Of a stretch of DNA of 29,584 bases, positions 7,871-16,258 are shown in pieces (positions within the stretch are counted from its first letter, which is position 1; the number at the start of each line of letters is the position of its first letter). The stretch is taken from positions 1-29,584 of the forward strand of contig NZ_JBAKFX010000049.1 in assembly GCF_037577855.1 (NCBI RefSeq), written 5' to 3'. This DNA is from Dethiothermospora halolimnae. Lineage in GTDB: Bacteria > Bacillota > Clostridia > Tissierellales > VENL01. A model generated the notes under the pieces. The model had not been told where the DNA came from and searched no databases. It worked only from the letters and a program-made list of their open reading frames with translations. The translations under genes were made by a program, and so were the position numbers.

Positions 7871-8623
7871 CTATTCCTCCTTTAAAAAGTTCTTTATTGC
7901 TTTTTCCAATTTGTTAACATCAACTTTAGTGTTATAACATGGTCCATTAGGTCTTTCATTAAATACTCCTAATACTGGAATTTTATCAACATCATTAATT
8001 CCACTTACTAAATCCCTCTCACAAGCCACAGCTATAATAGCCTTCGGTCCCTTTCTTTTTATCCACTCCCTAGCTAGAGTCCCACCGGTAGCAACAATAG
8101 CCTCCACATTATATTTTTCACATAATATTAATATATCATTAATGTCACATCTGCCACATTTTCTACAGTTATTTATATCATTTGTTATCTTATATTGGCA
8201 TTTTGCCTCCTGTAAACAATGGGGCAAAAGAATTAATATCCTACTATCATTAACTTTTATATCCTTAGACTCAACTAACAAGTTATTTATATCACTATAA
8301 ACTCTTCTTATAACGTCCTTATCGATCTTAAATAGTTTTGTTATTATGTTTAACATTGGGTACATGATTTTTAAAAACTTTTTTATATACTTATAGCTAA
8401 CATTATTTACTTTTTTATATTTAATTATCCTATATATTATATATGTTGTCCATATTCCAATTAAAATAAGTATGGACAGAAGTATTAATGCTATAGATAA
8501 TATTACTTTTATTATATCCATATCATTAGATGTTATTGTATATAATATAGTTCCACCTAAAATAACCATTAACATAACTATAAATATAGTGGAAAATATA
8601 AATGTTTTTTCATCCTTTTTCAT
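7871..8623 (-). CDS. DUF116 family protein, membrane-anchored, cysteine-rich
   Basis: This is a protein of unknown function. The 250 residues start with two membrane helices (about 11-30 and 36-60), followed by a basic helix-rich linker and a C-terminal domain rich in cysteines: LPHCLQEAKCQYK, then NNCRKCGRCDI, then CEKYNVEAIVATGG and VACERDLVSG. The clustered Cys pairs suggest a metal or Fe-S site facing the cytosol. The start chosen is the ATG at 8623, seven bases after GGATGT; a GTG at 8632 in the same frame would overlap that site. The gene sits between fmt and the zinc peptidase gene, a conserved clostridial arrangement, hinting at a role near translation or membrane quality control, but nothing in the sequence proves it. 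Confidence 0.85.
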   Translation of the reverse strand: MKKDEKTFIFSTIFIVMLMVILGGTILYTITSNDMDIIKVILSIALILLSILILIGIWTTYIIYRIIKYKKVNNVSYKYIKKFLKIMYPMLNIITKLFKIDKDVIRRVYSDINNLLVESKDIKVNDSRILILLPHCLQEAKCQYKITNDINNCRKCGRCDINDILILCEKYNVEAIVATGGTLAREWIKRKGPKAIIAVACERDLVSGINDVDKIPVLGVFNERPNGPCYNTKVDVNKLEKAIKNFLKEE

Positions 8624-8641
8624 TTGATTCACATCCGTATT

Positions 8642-9571
8642 TTAAGATAAAACTATTCCTTCAGCAAATTGATTTCCCTTTAGATAATCTTTAACATCCA
8701 TCCTTTTCTTTCCGGGGAACTGTAATCTTTTAATAACTATGCAGGAGTCTTTAGTATTTACATATATTCCTGTATCGTCAACCTTTACTACTTTACCATT
8801 TTCACCATCTTTAAATTTGCGGCATACCTCTACTTTAAATATTTTAATTTTTTTATCTTTGTATTTAGTAAATGAACCGGGCCACGGTTGTGTTCCCCTT
8901 ACTAAGTTTTTTATATTTTCTGCCCTGTCATTCCAGTTAATCTTACCTAAGCTTTTATCCATCATTTTAGCATAACTGGCCTTAGATTCATCCTGGGGTA
9001 CTCTATTTATGGTACCATTCTCTAATCCATCCAAGGTCTCTATAAGTAGATCTGCCCCCATATCCATAAGTCTATTGTAAAGTTCCCCGGCTGTTTCATT
9101 ATCTTTAATATCTGTCTCAGCCTTTAATAGCATATCACCTGTATCAAGGCCCTTTTCCATATACATAGTAGTAACACCTGTTTTTTTCTTACCGTCTATT
9201 ATTACCCAGTTTATTGGAGCAGAACCTCTATATTCTGGTAATAATGAACCATGAACATTAATGCATCCATACTTTGGGAGATTCAATATTTCTTCTTTAA
9301 GTATTTGTCCATAGGCCACAACCACAATAACATCAGGCTGAACATCCTCTAATTTTTTTATAGAATCATCATCATTAATATTTTCAGGTTGAAAAATATC
9401 TAATCCTAATGCTTCTCCAGTAACCTTTACATCGGGAGGGGTAAGTTTCTTACCCCTTCCCTTTGGCCTATCAGGTTGCGTTACAACTAATTCTATATTA
9501 TGTCCCTTTTTATAAATAGCTTCTAATGTTGGTACTGCAAAATCTGGAGTTCCCATAAAAACAACTTTCAC
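8642..9571 (-). CDS. fmt: Methionyl-tRNA formyltransferase
   Basis: Fmt transfers a formyl group from 10-formyltetrahydrofolate to Met-tRNAi for initiation. The 309-residue protein has the usual two domains. The N-terminal formyltransferase domain carries the catalytic triad Asn105, His107 (in NVHGSLLPEYRGSAPINW) and Asp143 (in GLDTGD), with the family start VVFMGTPDFAVP. A C-terminal OB-fold (about 205-309) binds tRNA. The start codon is GTG at 9571, preceded by GAGGTG; an ATG overlapping it is out of frame. It is directly downstream of def, the partner that removes the formyl group, as in most bacteria. Confidence 0.97.
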   Translation of the reverse strand: MKVVFMGTPDFAVPTLEAIYKKGHNIELVVTQPDRPKGRGKKLTPPDVKVTGEALGLDIFQPENINDDDSIKKLEDVQPDVIVVVAYGQILKEEILNLPKYGCINVHGSLLPEYRGSAPINWVIIDGKKKTGVTTMYMEKGLDTGDMLLKAETDIKDNETAGELYNRLMDMGADLLIETLDGLENGTINRVPQDESKASYAKMMDKSLGKINWNDRAENIKNLVRGTQPWPGSFTKYKDKKIKIFKVEVCRKFKDGENGKVVKVDDTGIYVNTKDSCIVIKRLQFPGKKRMDVKDYLKGNQFAEGIVLS

Positions 9572-9597
9572 ATTATCACCTCTAAAATATACTTAAT

Positions 9598-10038
9598 CTA
9601 GTCTATTACTCTGTCTACAAATAATACTCCATTTAAATGATCAATTTCATGACATAGGGCACGGGCAAATAATTGTGTTCCCTCAATTGTCTTTTCATTT
9701 CCTTCCATATCCATATATTTCACTTTAACCTTTTCAGGTCTTTTTACCTTTCCTGATTTTCCTGGAATACTTAAACAACCTTCTTGATCAACATACTCTC
9801 CTTCTTGCTCTATTATTTCTGGATTAATTAATACTACAGGTCCTTCCCCCACATCTATCACTATTATCTTTTTCAATATCCCCACCTGGGGAGCCGCTAA
9901 ACCTACTCCATCTTCTTTATACATTGTTTCCTTCATATCCTCTATTAAAGTTCTTATACGATCTGTAACTTCTGTTATTTCCCTTGATTTTTTTCTTAAA
10001 ATCGGATCTCCTTCAAATCTTAATTGTCTTAACGCCAT
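9598..10038 (-). CDS. def: Peptide deformylase
   Basis: This enzyme removes the N-formyl group from nascent proteins at the ribosome exit. The 146-residue protein has all three catalytic motifs: GVGLAAPQ (44-51), EGCLS (86-90) with metal ligand Cys88, and HEIDH (130-134) with His130 and His134 as ligands and Glu131 as catalytic residue. The short length fits the type 1B/III clostridial forms. The ATG has a strong GGAGG ribosome site and starts 11 bases after the end of priA, so the two are probably cotranscribed. It is followed by fmt. Confidence 0.97.
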   Translation of the reverse strand: MALRQLRFEGDPILRKKSREITEVTDRIRTLIEDMKETMYKEDGVGLAAPQVGILKKIIVIDVGEGPVVLINPEIIEQEGEYVDQEGCLSIPGKSGKVKRPEKVKVKYMDMEGNEKTIEGTQLFARALCHEIDHLNGVLFVDRVID

Positions 10039-10049
10039 ATTATCTCCTC

Positions 10050-12536
10050 CTATATTAATGAGTTTGGATTAATATCCACATTATATTTTAAGTCATTACT
10101 TTTACTAAACTTATTATTATTTAAACATATATCATATATTATACTCTTTATTTCATTTATTTCAAAGTCACTACATTTAATAATAACTTGCCATCTGTAT
10201 TTATTTTTAATCTTTGATATCGGTGCTGGATTAGGTCCTAATAATTTTTTTACGTCAAAATCTAAATGTCTAATTTTAATTTCTTTTTTTAAATTAAATA
10301 CTAGTTTCGCTGTTTCATTGGCAACTTTCTTTTCCTCTTTTCCACTAACTACAATATTTATTATATTAATAAATGGAGGATATTGAAACTCCTTTCTAAT
10401 CAATATCTCTTCATCATAAAAACTAACATAGTCATGGAATCTTGCATTCATTATGCTATAATGTTCTGGTTCATAGGTTTGAAGTATGGCCTGGCCTTCA
10501 TCAGCTCCTCTACCTGCTCTACCCCCAACTTGAGTAGCAAGTTGAAAAGTTCTTTCAGATGCTTTAAAATCAGGTAAGTTTAAACTCATATCAGCAGCTA
10601 TTATTCCAACCAATGTAACATTTGGAAAGTCCAAACCCTTTGATATCATTTGAGTCCCTATAAGGATATCAACTTCTCCATTTTTTACTTTTGAAAGAAT
10701 CTTTTCATGACTTCCTTTTCTAGCTGTTGTATCAACATCCATTCTCGCTACAGATGCGTTAGGAAAATATTTCCTAACCATTTCTTCAATCCTCTGGGTT
10801 CCTATCCCAAAGTATTTTATATATTTACTTCCACAATCGGGACAGATAACTGGGGCCTTCATACTTAGACCACAATAATGGCATTTTAATAAATCCCTAT
10901 TTTTGTGATAAGTAAGGGATATATCACATTTATTACATTTGGCCACATAACCACATTTTCTACAGGAGACAAAAGTTGAAAATCCCCTTCTGTTTAAAAA
11001 AAGAATAGTCTGTTTTCCTTTTTCTAAATTAAATTTTATAGCATCATATAATCTTGTGCTAAAAATTGACTTATTACCTTTATCCAATTCATTTTTCATA
11101 TCTATAACAGTTATAGGGGGTAATGGTTTATTATTTGCCCTTTTTAATAAAGTGAATAGTTTTATTTCTCCTTTTTTAGCCCTATGGTAAGTATTTATTG
11201 ATGGTGTGGCTGAACCTAAAACTAAGGATGCCCCTTCTATCTCACACCTTTTTTCCGCCACTTCAATGGCATCATACTTAGGGTTCATACTGGACTTATA
11301 GCTAGATTCATGCTCCTCATCTATTATAATGAGCCCCAACCTTTTAAATGGTGCAAATATGGCTGACCTTGCACCTACAACTATATCTACTTTACCATCT
11401 TTTATCTTTCGCCATTCATCGAACCTTTCCCCTAGAGATAATCTACTATGTAAAACGGCAACCCTATTTTTAAATCTTCCTGCAAACCTTTCTACTGTTT
11501 GGGGCGTTAATGATATCTCTGGTACCAAGACTATACTTTGTTTATTTTCTTCTAACATTTTATCTATAAGTCCAAGATAAATTTCTGTTTTACCACTACC
11601 TGTAACTCCATGTATAAGAAATTTATTTTCATTTTTCCCCCGAACATCTGAATATATCTCCTCTATACAATTTTTCTGTGCTTCATTTAATTTTACTCTA
11701 TTATACTCAGGGATTTTTTTTGATATGGCATTTCTTTTTACTTCTTTATCAATTATCTTTATATAACCCTTTTTTTCTAGAGACTTAACAGTTGATAAAC
11801 TAGTTGATAAAGCCTTCTTTACCTCTGATAATAATACCTCTTGTTTATCTTCTAGATATTCTATTATTTCTTTTTGTTTAAATGCATTATCACTTATTTT
11901 CTGTAATATAATATCCATTTCATTGGTGTTAAATAACTTTACAATACATTTTTGATATCTTTTATTTACATCTGAGGTTATCTTCTCATATATTTCTATT
12001 ATACCCCTCTCTTCTAGATTATTTAAAGATTTATTAATATTACTAATATTAATATTTTTCTTTACCTCAGTTATATCACTATCACCATTTTCACAAAGAT
12101 ATCCAACTATCTTTTTTTCGTTATCCGAAGAGAGAGTTTTAATAAAAGAATACTCAATTCCCTTTTTCATTTTAATATATCTTTTAATTTTTTTTGTTAT
12201 TCCCGAAGGCATTATTGTTTTAAATACATCTATATACTGACATAGATATTTATTCTTCATCCAAATCCCAAGTCTCAATAGATTTTCTGACAGTATTGGT
12301 ACGTCATCTATTATAGCTTCTATAGCTTTTAGTTTATTTTTCTCTATACCACAATTTTTTTTAATATTTATTATTATACCCTCTAATTTTCTATTTCCCC
12401 TACCAAAGGGAACTATCACCCTAGTTCCTAACTTTATCTCTTCAATATATTTATCTGGTACAATATATGTATATACCCTATCTGTATTTCTACTTTTATT
12501 ATCTACTATTATTTCTACCATTAATCTGTTCTTCAT
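10050..12536 (-). CDS. priA: Primosomal replication restart helicase PriA
   Basis: PriA recognises stalled forks and reloads the replicative helicase. The 828 residues contain an N-terminal DNA-binding domain, a winged-helix region, the helicase Walker A GVTGSGKT (about 310-317), DEEH box, two zinc-binding sites formed by CRKCGYVAKCNKC and CHYCG...CPDCG, and helicase motif GTQMISKGLDFPN. The start was set to the ATG at 12536, nine bases after GAAAGG; an in-frame TTG at 12545 directly abuts that site and is unlikely. A terminator at 12637-12677 separates the gene from coaBC, so it probably has its own promoter and leads the priA-def-fmt cluster. Confidence 0.96.
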   Translation of the reverse strand: MKNRLMVEIIVDNKSRNTDRVYTYIVPDKYIEEIKLGTRVIVPFGRGNRKLEGIIINIKKNCGIEKNKLKAIEAIIDDVPILSENLLRLGIWMKNKYLCQYIDVFKTIMPSGITKKIKRYIKMKKGIEYSFIKTLSSDNEKKIVGYLCENGDSDITEVKKNINISNINKSLNNLEERGIIEIYEKITSDVNKRYQKCIVKLFNTNEMDIILQKISDNAFKQKEIIEYLEDKQEVLLSEVKKALSTSLSTVKSLEKKGYIKIIDKEVKRNAISKKIPEYNRVKLNEAQKNCIEEIYSDVRGKNENKFLIHGVTGSGKTEIYLGLIDKMLEENKQSIVLVPEISLTPQTVERFAGRFKNRVAVLHSRLSLGERFDEWRKIKDGKVDIVVGARSAIFAPFKRLGLIIIDEEHESSYKSSMNPKYDAIEVAEKRCEIEGASLVLGSATPSINTYHRAKKGEIKLFTLLKRANNKPLPPITVIDMKNELDKGNKSIFSTRLYDAIKFNLEKGKQTILFLNRRGFSTFVSCRKCGYVAKCNKCDISLTYHKNRDLLKCHYCGLSMKAPVICPDCGSKYIKYFGIGTQRIEEMVRKYFPNASVARMDVDTTARKGSHEKILSKVKNGEVDILIGTQMISKGLDFPNVTLVGIIAADMSLNLPDFKASERTFQLATQVGGRAGRGADEGQAILQTYEPEHYSIMNARFHDYVSFYDEEILIRKEFQYPPFINIINIVVSGKEEKKVANETAKLVFNLKKEIKIRHLDFDVKKLLGPNPAPISKIKNKYRWQVIIKCSDFEINEIKSIIYDICLNNNKFSKSNDLKYNVDINPNSLI

Positions 12537-12576
12537 TGCTATCAACCTTTCAAAATTTCCAGTCCTTAGAATAAAT

Positions 12577-12606
12577 AATATATTTCCTAAATATATATTA
12601 TATCAA
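12577..12606 (-). promoter_or_regulatory. Candidate promoter for priA-def-fmt
   Basis: On the minus strand a -35 TTGATA (12606-12601) and a -10 TATATT (12582-12577) are separated by 18 bases. They lie after the coaBC terminator and about 40 bases before the priA start. The region is very AT-rich, so other hexamers also fit. Confidence 0.35.
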
Positions 12607-12636
12607 AATAAATATCATATATATAGACCGTGGAAT

Positions 12637-12677
12637 AAAAAAACTAGATATAAGTCAAATACTTAACTTATATCTAG
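12637..12677 (-). terminator. Terminator after coaBC
   Basis: Bases 12677-12666 pair with 12655-12644 in the minus-strand RNA: a perfect 12-bp stem (CTAGATATAAGT) with a 10-nt loop and a run of seven U (12643-12637). The hairpin lies eight bases past the coaBC stop and ends the yicC-to-coaBC operon. Confidence 0.9.
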
Positions 12678-12684
12678 CTAACCA

Positions 12685-13875
12685 TCATTTTAAATGGGAT
12701 TGCACCTTATTAATTATCACTTTAGCAAGTTCTGATTTTGTCATTTTGGGATAATTATCTATGTCACCTTTTCTATTGATAATAGTTGCCATATTATGAT
12801 TGCTTATAAAGCCTACATCCTTTTTAGAGATGTCATTTGCTACAATAAAATCTAGATTTTTCTTTTTAATTTTATTTTTTGCATTTTCTATTATATTATC
12901 TGTTTCAGCTGCAAATCCTACTAAAATTTTATCCCCTTTATTTTTACCTATCTCAAATAAAATATCAGAATTTCTTACAAACTCAAGTTCCATATTACCA
13001 TCATTTTTCTTTATTTTAGATTTACTAAATTCCTTGGGTTTATAGTCAAGTGGTGCCGCTGCTTTAATTAAGACATCACTTTCTTCTAGATTATCCTTTA
13101 TGACCATGAGCATTTCTTCGGTTGTAGTAACATCTATTACTTTCACTCCACTGGGTTTTTCTAAGTTTGTAGGTCCAGATACCAATATAACCTCTGCTCC
13201 TTTGTTCTTTGCTTCCTCTGCTATGGCATATCCCATTTTACCACTGGAACGATTAGTAATATATCTTACAGGGTCTATTGCTTCAATTGTTGGACCTGCA
13301 GTAACAAGTATTTTTCTACCTTCCAATTCATTACTTATTAAACTTTTTGTTACATAGTCAGCTATATCTTCTGGCTGAGCCATTTTACCTTCCCCATAAT
13401 CTCCACAAGCCAATCTTCCACTGGCGGGCTTTATAAATTCATAACCTAATTTTTTCAGTTTTTTCACATTTTCCTTAAAAATGGGGTTAGTATACATATT
13501 CGTGTTCATAGCCGGTGCAAATACCACCTTGGCTTTTGTTGCCATAATAGTAGTAGTCAACATATCATCGGCTATTCCATTTGCTACTTTTCCAATTACA
13601 TTGGCTGTAGCAGGTGCTACTAAAAATAAATCTGCTTTCTGGGCAAGGGATATATGCTCTACATCCCAAGTTTTAGGCTCTTCAAACATATCCACTGTAA
13701 CATAATTTTGGGATAATGACTGAAACGTAAGGGGTGTCACAAACTTAGCAGCAGAATTGGTCATTACAACATTTATATTGGCAGATTTTTTCCTAAGTCT
13801 ACTTACAATATCAACCGCCTTATAGGCTGCTATTCCCCCTGTAATTCCCATAACTATATTTTTACCTTTTAGCAT
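12685..13875 (-). CDS. coaBC: Bifunctional phosphopantothenoylcysteine decarboxylase/synthetase CoaBC
   Basis: CoaBC makes 4'-phosphopantetheine from 4'-phosphopantothenate and cysteine in coenzyme A synthesis. The 396-residue fusion has an N-terminal flavin decarboxylase (CoaC, about 1-180) with catalytic His74 in VEHISLAQ, the FMN motif PATANVIGKVANGIADD, and active Cys157 in the ASGRLACGDYGEG flap. The C-terminal synthetase (CoaB, about 187-396) has TAGPT, TNRSSGKMG, and the nucleotide-binding KAAAPLDYKP segment. The length is standard. The ATG follows GGGGTGATCTA. It is the last gene of the yicC-remA-gmk-rpoZ-coaBC run and is followed by a strong terminator. Confidence 0.97.
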   Translation of the reverse strand: MLKGKNIVMGITGGIAAYKAVDIVSRLRKKSANINVVMTNSAAKFVTPLTFQSLSQNYVTVDMFEEPKTWDVEHISLAQKADLFLVAPATANVIGKVANGIADDMLTTTIMATKAKVVFAPAMNTNMYTNPIFKENVKKLKKLGYEFIKPASGRLACGDYGEGKMAQPEDIADYVTKSLISNELEGRKILVTAGPTIEAIDPVRYITNRSSGKMGYAIAEEAKNKGAEVILVSGPTNLEKPSGVKVIDVTTTEEMLMVIKDNLEESDVLIKAAAPLDYKPKEFSKSKIKKNDGNMELEFVRNSDILFEIGKNKGDKILVGFAAETDNIIENAKNKIKKKNLDFIVANDISKKDVGFISNHNMATIINRKGDIDNYPKMTKSELAKVIINKVQSHLK

Positions 13876-13887
13876 TAGATCACCCCA

Positions 13888-14097
13888 TTATTCATTCTCT
13901 AAAGGTTCTTCTCTATAATAAGAAAGTTTATCTTTAGCTATTTCCTCTATAGCTATTGAAACCGGCTTAGATGAATTTGCTTTTACATCTGTTTCTGCTC
14001 CATCTACTAATTGTCTAGCCCTTTTCGAAGCCATCATCACTAAAGTATATCTACTATCCGATTTTTGCAGTAATTTATTTATTGATGGGTATAACAT
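13888..14097 (-). CDS. rpoZ: RNA polymerase omega subunit
   Basis: Omega helps assemble and stabilise RNA polymerase through the beta-prime subunit. The 69-residue protein shows the family signature SRYTLVMMASKRARQL, in which the conserved Ala-x-(K/R)-R-A-R helix contacts beta-prime. It also has the N-terminal PSINKLL segment. It is short, as is normal for Firmicutes omega. The ATG has a GGAGG site. It lies between gmk and coaBC, the classical position. Confidence 0.95.
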   Translation of the reverse strand: MLYPSINKLLQKSDSRYTLVMMASKRARQLVDGAETDVKANSSKPVSIAIEEIAKDKLSYYREEPLENE

Positions 14098-14121
14098 AAT
14101 ATTCGGCCTCCTTTAAATTGT

Positions 14122-14709
14122 TTATATATTATAATTTTCCCTACTAACCTTACATTTCTCTGCAGTGATAATACATTTAATCTTTTCAACTGCTAATTCT
14201 AACTTATCATTTATTATTCCATAATCATATTTATTAATAAATTTCATTTCTTCATAGGCATTATTAAATCTTGTTTCTATAGAGTCTTCTGTCTCTGTTC
14301 CTCTACCTATAATTCTGTTTTTCAATTCTTCCATAGAAGGTGGTACCACAAATATAAAAACTCCATGGGGATATTCATCTTTTACTTTTAATGCACCTTG
14401 AATATCTATCTCTAATAAGATATTTTTCCCTAACTCTAACTTTTCTAAAACATTTTTCTTAGGAGTTCCATAATAATTACCATGAACCTGTGCATATTCT
14501 AAGAAATTATCCCTGTCTATCATGTCTTTAAATTCTTCTTTAGTTTTATAATAGTAATTCACACCATCAATTTCCCCTTCCCGAGGTTCCCTTGTGGTGG
14601 CTGATACCGATACTTCTATATCATTAAAGTCCTTTAATAACTCCTTACAAATAGTTCCTTTTCCAACTCCCGATGGCCCCGATATAACTATAAGTAGTCC
14701 TTTATCCAT
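14122..14709 (-). CDS. gmk: Guanylate kinase
   Basis: This enzyme phosphorylates GMP to GDP with ATP. The 195-residue protein contains the P-loop SGPSGVGKGT near the N-terminus and the GMP-binding SVSATTREPREGEIDGVNYY segment. It also has the EYAQVHGNYYGTP lid region, LLEIDIQGA with the catalytic acidic residue, and IFVVPPS. The size and layout are standard for bacterial Gmk. The ATG follows GAGGGAAGTAA. Its neighbours remA and rpoZ are those of Bacillus. Confidence 0.97.
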   Translation of the reverse strand: MDKGLLIVISGPSGVGKGTICKELLKDFNDIEVSVSATTREPREGEIDGVNYYYKTKEEFKDMIDRDNFLEYAQVHGNYYGTPKKNVLEKLELGKNILLEIDIQGALKVKDEYPHGVFIFVVPPSMEELKNRIIGRGTETEDSIETRFNNAYEEMKFINKYDYGIINDKLELAVEKIKCIITAEKCKVSRENYNI

Positions 14710-14731
14710 TTACTTCCCTCTTTCTATTTTA

Positions 14732-14992
14732 TTATCCTTCTATCTCCTCTTCTTTATCCTCTAGTCTATGGGCAACAGTCTCAGGTTGTACTGCAGATAA
14801 GATAATATGGTCACTATCTGTAACAACTACAGCTCTTGTTCTCCTACCGTATGTAGCATCAATTAACATGCCCCGCTCTCTGGCTTCTTGTATTATTCTT
14901 TTTATTGGTGCAGATTCTGGACTAACTATTGCTACAATTCTATTTGCAGATACTATATTGCCAAAACCTATATTAATCAATTTAATTCCCAT
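14732..14992 (-). CDS. remA: Extracellular matrix regulator RemA (DUF370)
   Basis: RemA is a small DNA-binding protein that activates biofilm matrix and osmoprotection genes in Bacillus; it assembles into rings that wrap DNA. The 86 residues match the family across the whole length: NIGFGNIVSANRIVAIVSPE, SAPIKRIIQEARERG, and DATYGRRTRAVVVTDSDHII, with the basic Arg pair before the conserved AVVV strand. The gene is in the invariant yicC-remA-gmk position. Many clostridia without classic biofilm operons also keep it, so the local target genes are unknown. Confidence 0.95.
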   Translation of the reverse strand: MGIKLINIGFGNIVSANRIVAIVSPESAPIKRIIQEARERGMLIDATYGRRTRAVVVTDSDHIILSAVQPETVAHRLEDKEEEIEG

Positions 14993-15006
14993 AAAAGGCC
15001 TCCTTC

Positions 15007-15888
15007 TTACTCAATATTTTGAACCTGTTCTCTGATTTTTTCCAGTTCGCTTTTTATATCTACTACACAATTAGTAATGCTAACATCACTTGATTTGGCC
15101 CCTATAGTATTGGCCTCCCTATTCATTTCTTGAACTAAAAAGTCTAACTTTCTTCCCACTGAGCCCTCTGACTCTAGGATCTTATTTAGTTGATTTATAT
15201 GACTATATAACCTTACTAGTTCTTCATTTATATTACTTTTATCTGCAAATATGGCAACTTCATTGGCTAGTCTACCTTCATCTATCTCATACTTATCATC
15301 CAATAACTCATCTATTCTATTAGTAAGTTTATCTTTATATTCTTCTATTACTTTTGTAGATCTAGCTTCAATATCTTTAATAATTTTTTGTATTTCGGCT
15401 CCCCTTGTTTTTATATCCTGTGATAATTCTTTACCTTCAGAAACTCTCATTTCTATCATTTTTTCTAGAGCTTCTTCAATAGACAACTTCAGACAAGTCC
15501 ATACTTTCTCTTCATCCTCTTCTGATTTTTCTACCTTTAGTATATCAGGAAAAGTTGATATTAATTCCATAGAAATATGGTCCATTATTTTTAATTCATT
15601 GGATAATGCTTCCAGCGATTCTCTGTAGGCTTTAGCAAGGGGGAGGTCAACCTTTACATCTACACTACCTTCTCCTATATAATCTAAATTAATATATATT
15701 TCTATTCTTCCCCTTTTTATTTTACTTTTTACTAGTTTTTTTATTTTTTCCTCTAGATAATTTAGATGCTTAGGCATCCTTACTATAATATCATTATATC
15801 TATGATTTAACGATTTAATTTCTACAGTGAATTGTCTTTTATCGTCTCTATTTTCACCTCTTCCAAAGCCTGTCATGCTTCTTATCAT
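15007..15888 (-). CDS. yicC: YicC family endoribonuclease-like protein
   Basis: This 293-residue protein has an N-terminal YicC domain starting MIRSMTGFGRG, the typical KSLNHRYNDIIVRMP segment, and the C-terminal DUF1732 block LDFLVQEMNREANTIGAKSSD. E. coli YicC is described as an RNase that acts on the small RNA RyhB; activity in Firmicutes is less clear. The start was set to the ATG at 15888, nine bases after AAAGG. An in-frame ATG at 15897 overlaps that ribosome site and would leave no spacing. It is the first gene of the remA-gmk-rpoZ-coaBC operon, divergent from rqcH. Confidence 0.93.
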   Translation of the reverse strand: MIRSMTGFGRGENRDDKRQFTVEIKSLNHRYNDIIVRMPKHLNYLEEKIKKLVKSKIKRGRIEIYINLDYIGEGSVDVKVDLPLAKAYRESLEALSNELKIMDHISMELISTFPDILKVEKSEEDEEKVWTCLKLSIEEALEKMIEMRVSEGKELSQDIKTRGAEIQKIIKDIEARSTKVIEEYKDKLTNRIDELLDDKYEIDEGRLANEVAIFADKSNINEELVRLYSHINQLNKILESEGSVGRKLDFLVQEMNREANTIGAKSSDVSITNCVVDIKSELEKIREQVQNIE

Positions 15889-15909
15889 ATTACTCATCCT
15901 TTCTGAGTT

Positions 15910-15938
15910 ATTATAATTAATTAACTTATAACTTACAC
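15910..15938 (-). promoter_or_regulatory. Candidate promoter for the yicC-coaBC operon
   Basis: The minus strand has a perfect -10 TATAAT (15915-15910) about 20 bases before the yicC start. A poor -35 (GTGTAA) lies 17 bases upstream. It would give a very short leader that still contains the ribosome site. The surrounding sequence is AT-rich, so the call is tentative. Confidence 0.4.
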
Positions 15939-16258
15939 TTTTTCAATTAAATTCTGAACTAGTATTTTCAGTTGGAGAAAACCTTTATTAAAAAAAAATG
16001 AAGCCTTAGAATAGATTTGAAGCTACATTTTAAAATTGAAAGTTAATAATAATTATGTTCATATATTAGGATATCATACTTCCTACAAAATTTCTCTAGT
16101 TTGTTACATTTTCTTAACAATTTATTTTTATTTTTTAGTAATAGCTTTATATTTTGCATCTAAAGTGTTATACTTTATTACAACTAATCTTTGATTTAAG
16201 CTATTTTTATAAGTATTAGCCTTTCTTAAATATATTATTTAGTAATGGAGGAATTTTT
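15939..16258. other. Divergent intergenic region between yicC and rqcH
   Basis: About 320 bases without a credible gene in either strand, unusually AT-rich even for this genome. It contains a run of nine A (15991-15999) and no strong hairpin that I can find. On the plus strand TTTATA (16146-16151) and TATACT (16169-16174) are separated by 17 bases and are the best rqcH promoter. The rest holds nothing I can name. Confidence 0.6.
16146..16174 (+). promoter_or_regulatory. Candidate promoter for rqcH
   Basis: -35 TTTATA and -10 TATACT with 17-bp spacing, about 85 bases upstream of the ATG. Both hexamers match the sigma-A consensus at four or five positions. The leader that follows has no clear hairpin. 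Confidence 0.45.

Noticed and set aside
12537..12545. TTG start for priA three codons upstream
   Set aside because: The ribosome site GAAAGG directly touches the TTG, leaving no spacing; the ATG at 12536 is correctly placed.
15251..15628. Plus-strand 125-codon frame inside yicC
   Set aside because: Ser/Leu/Ile-rich shadow of a well-supported gene on the other strand.
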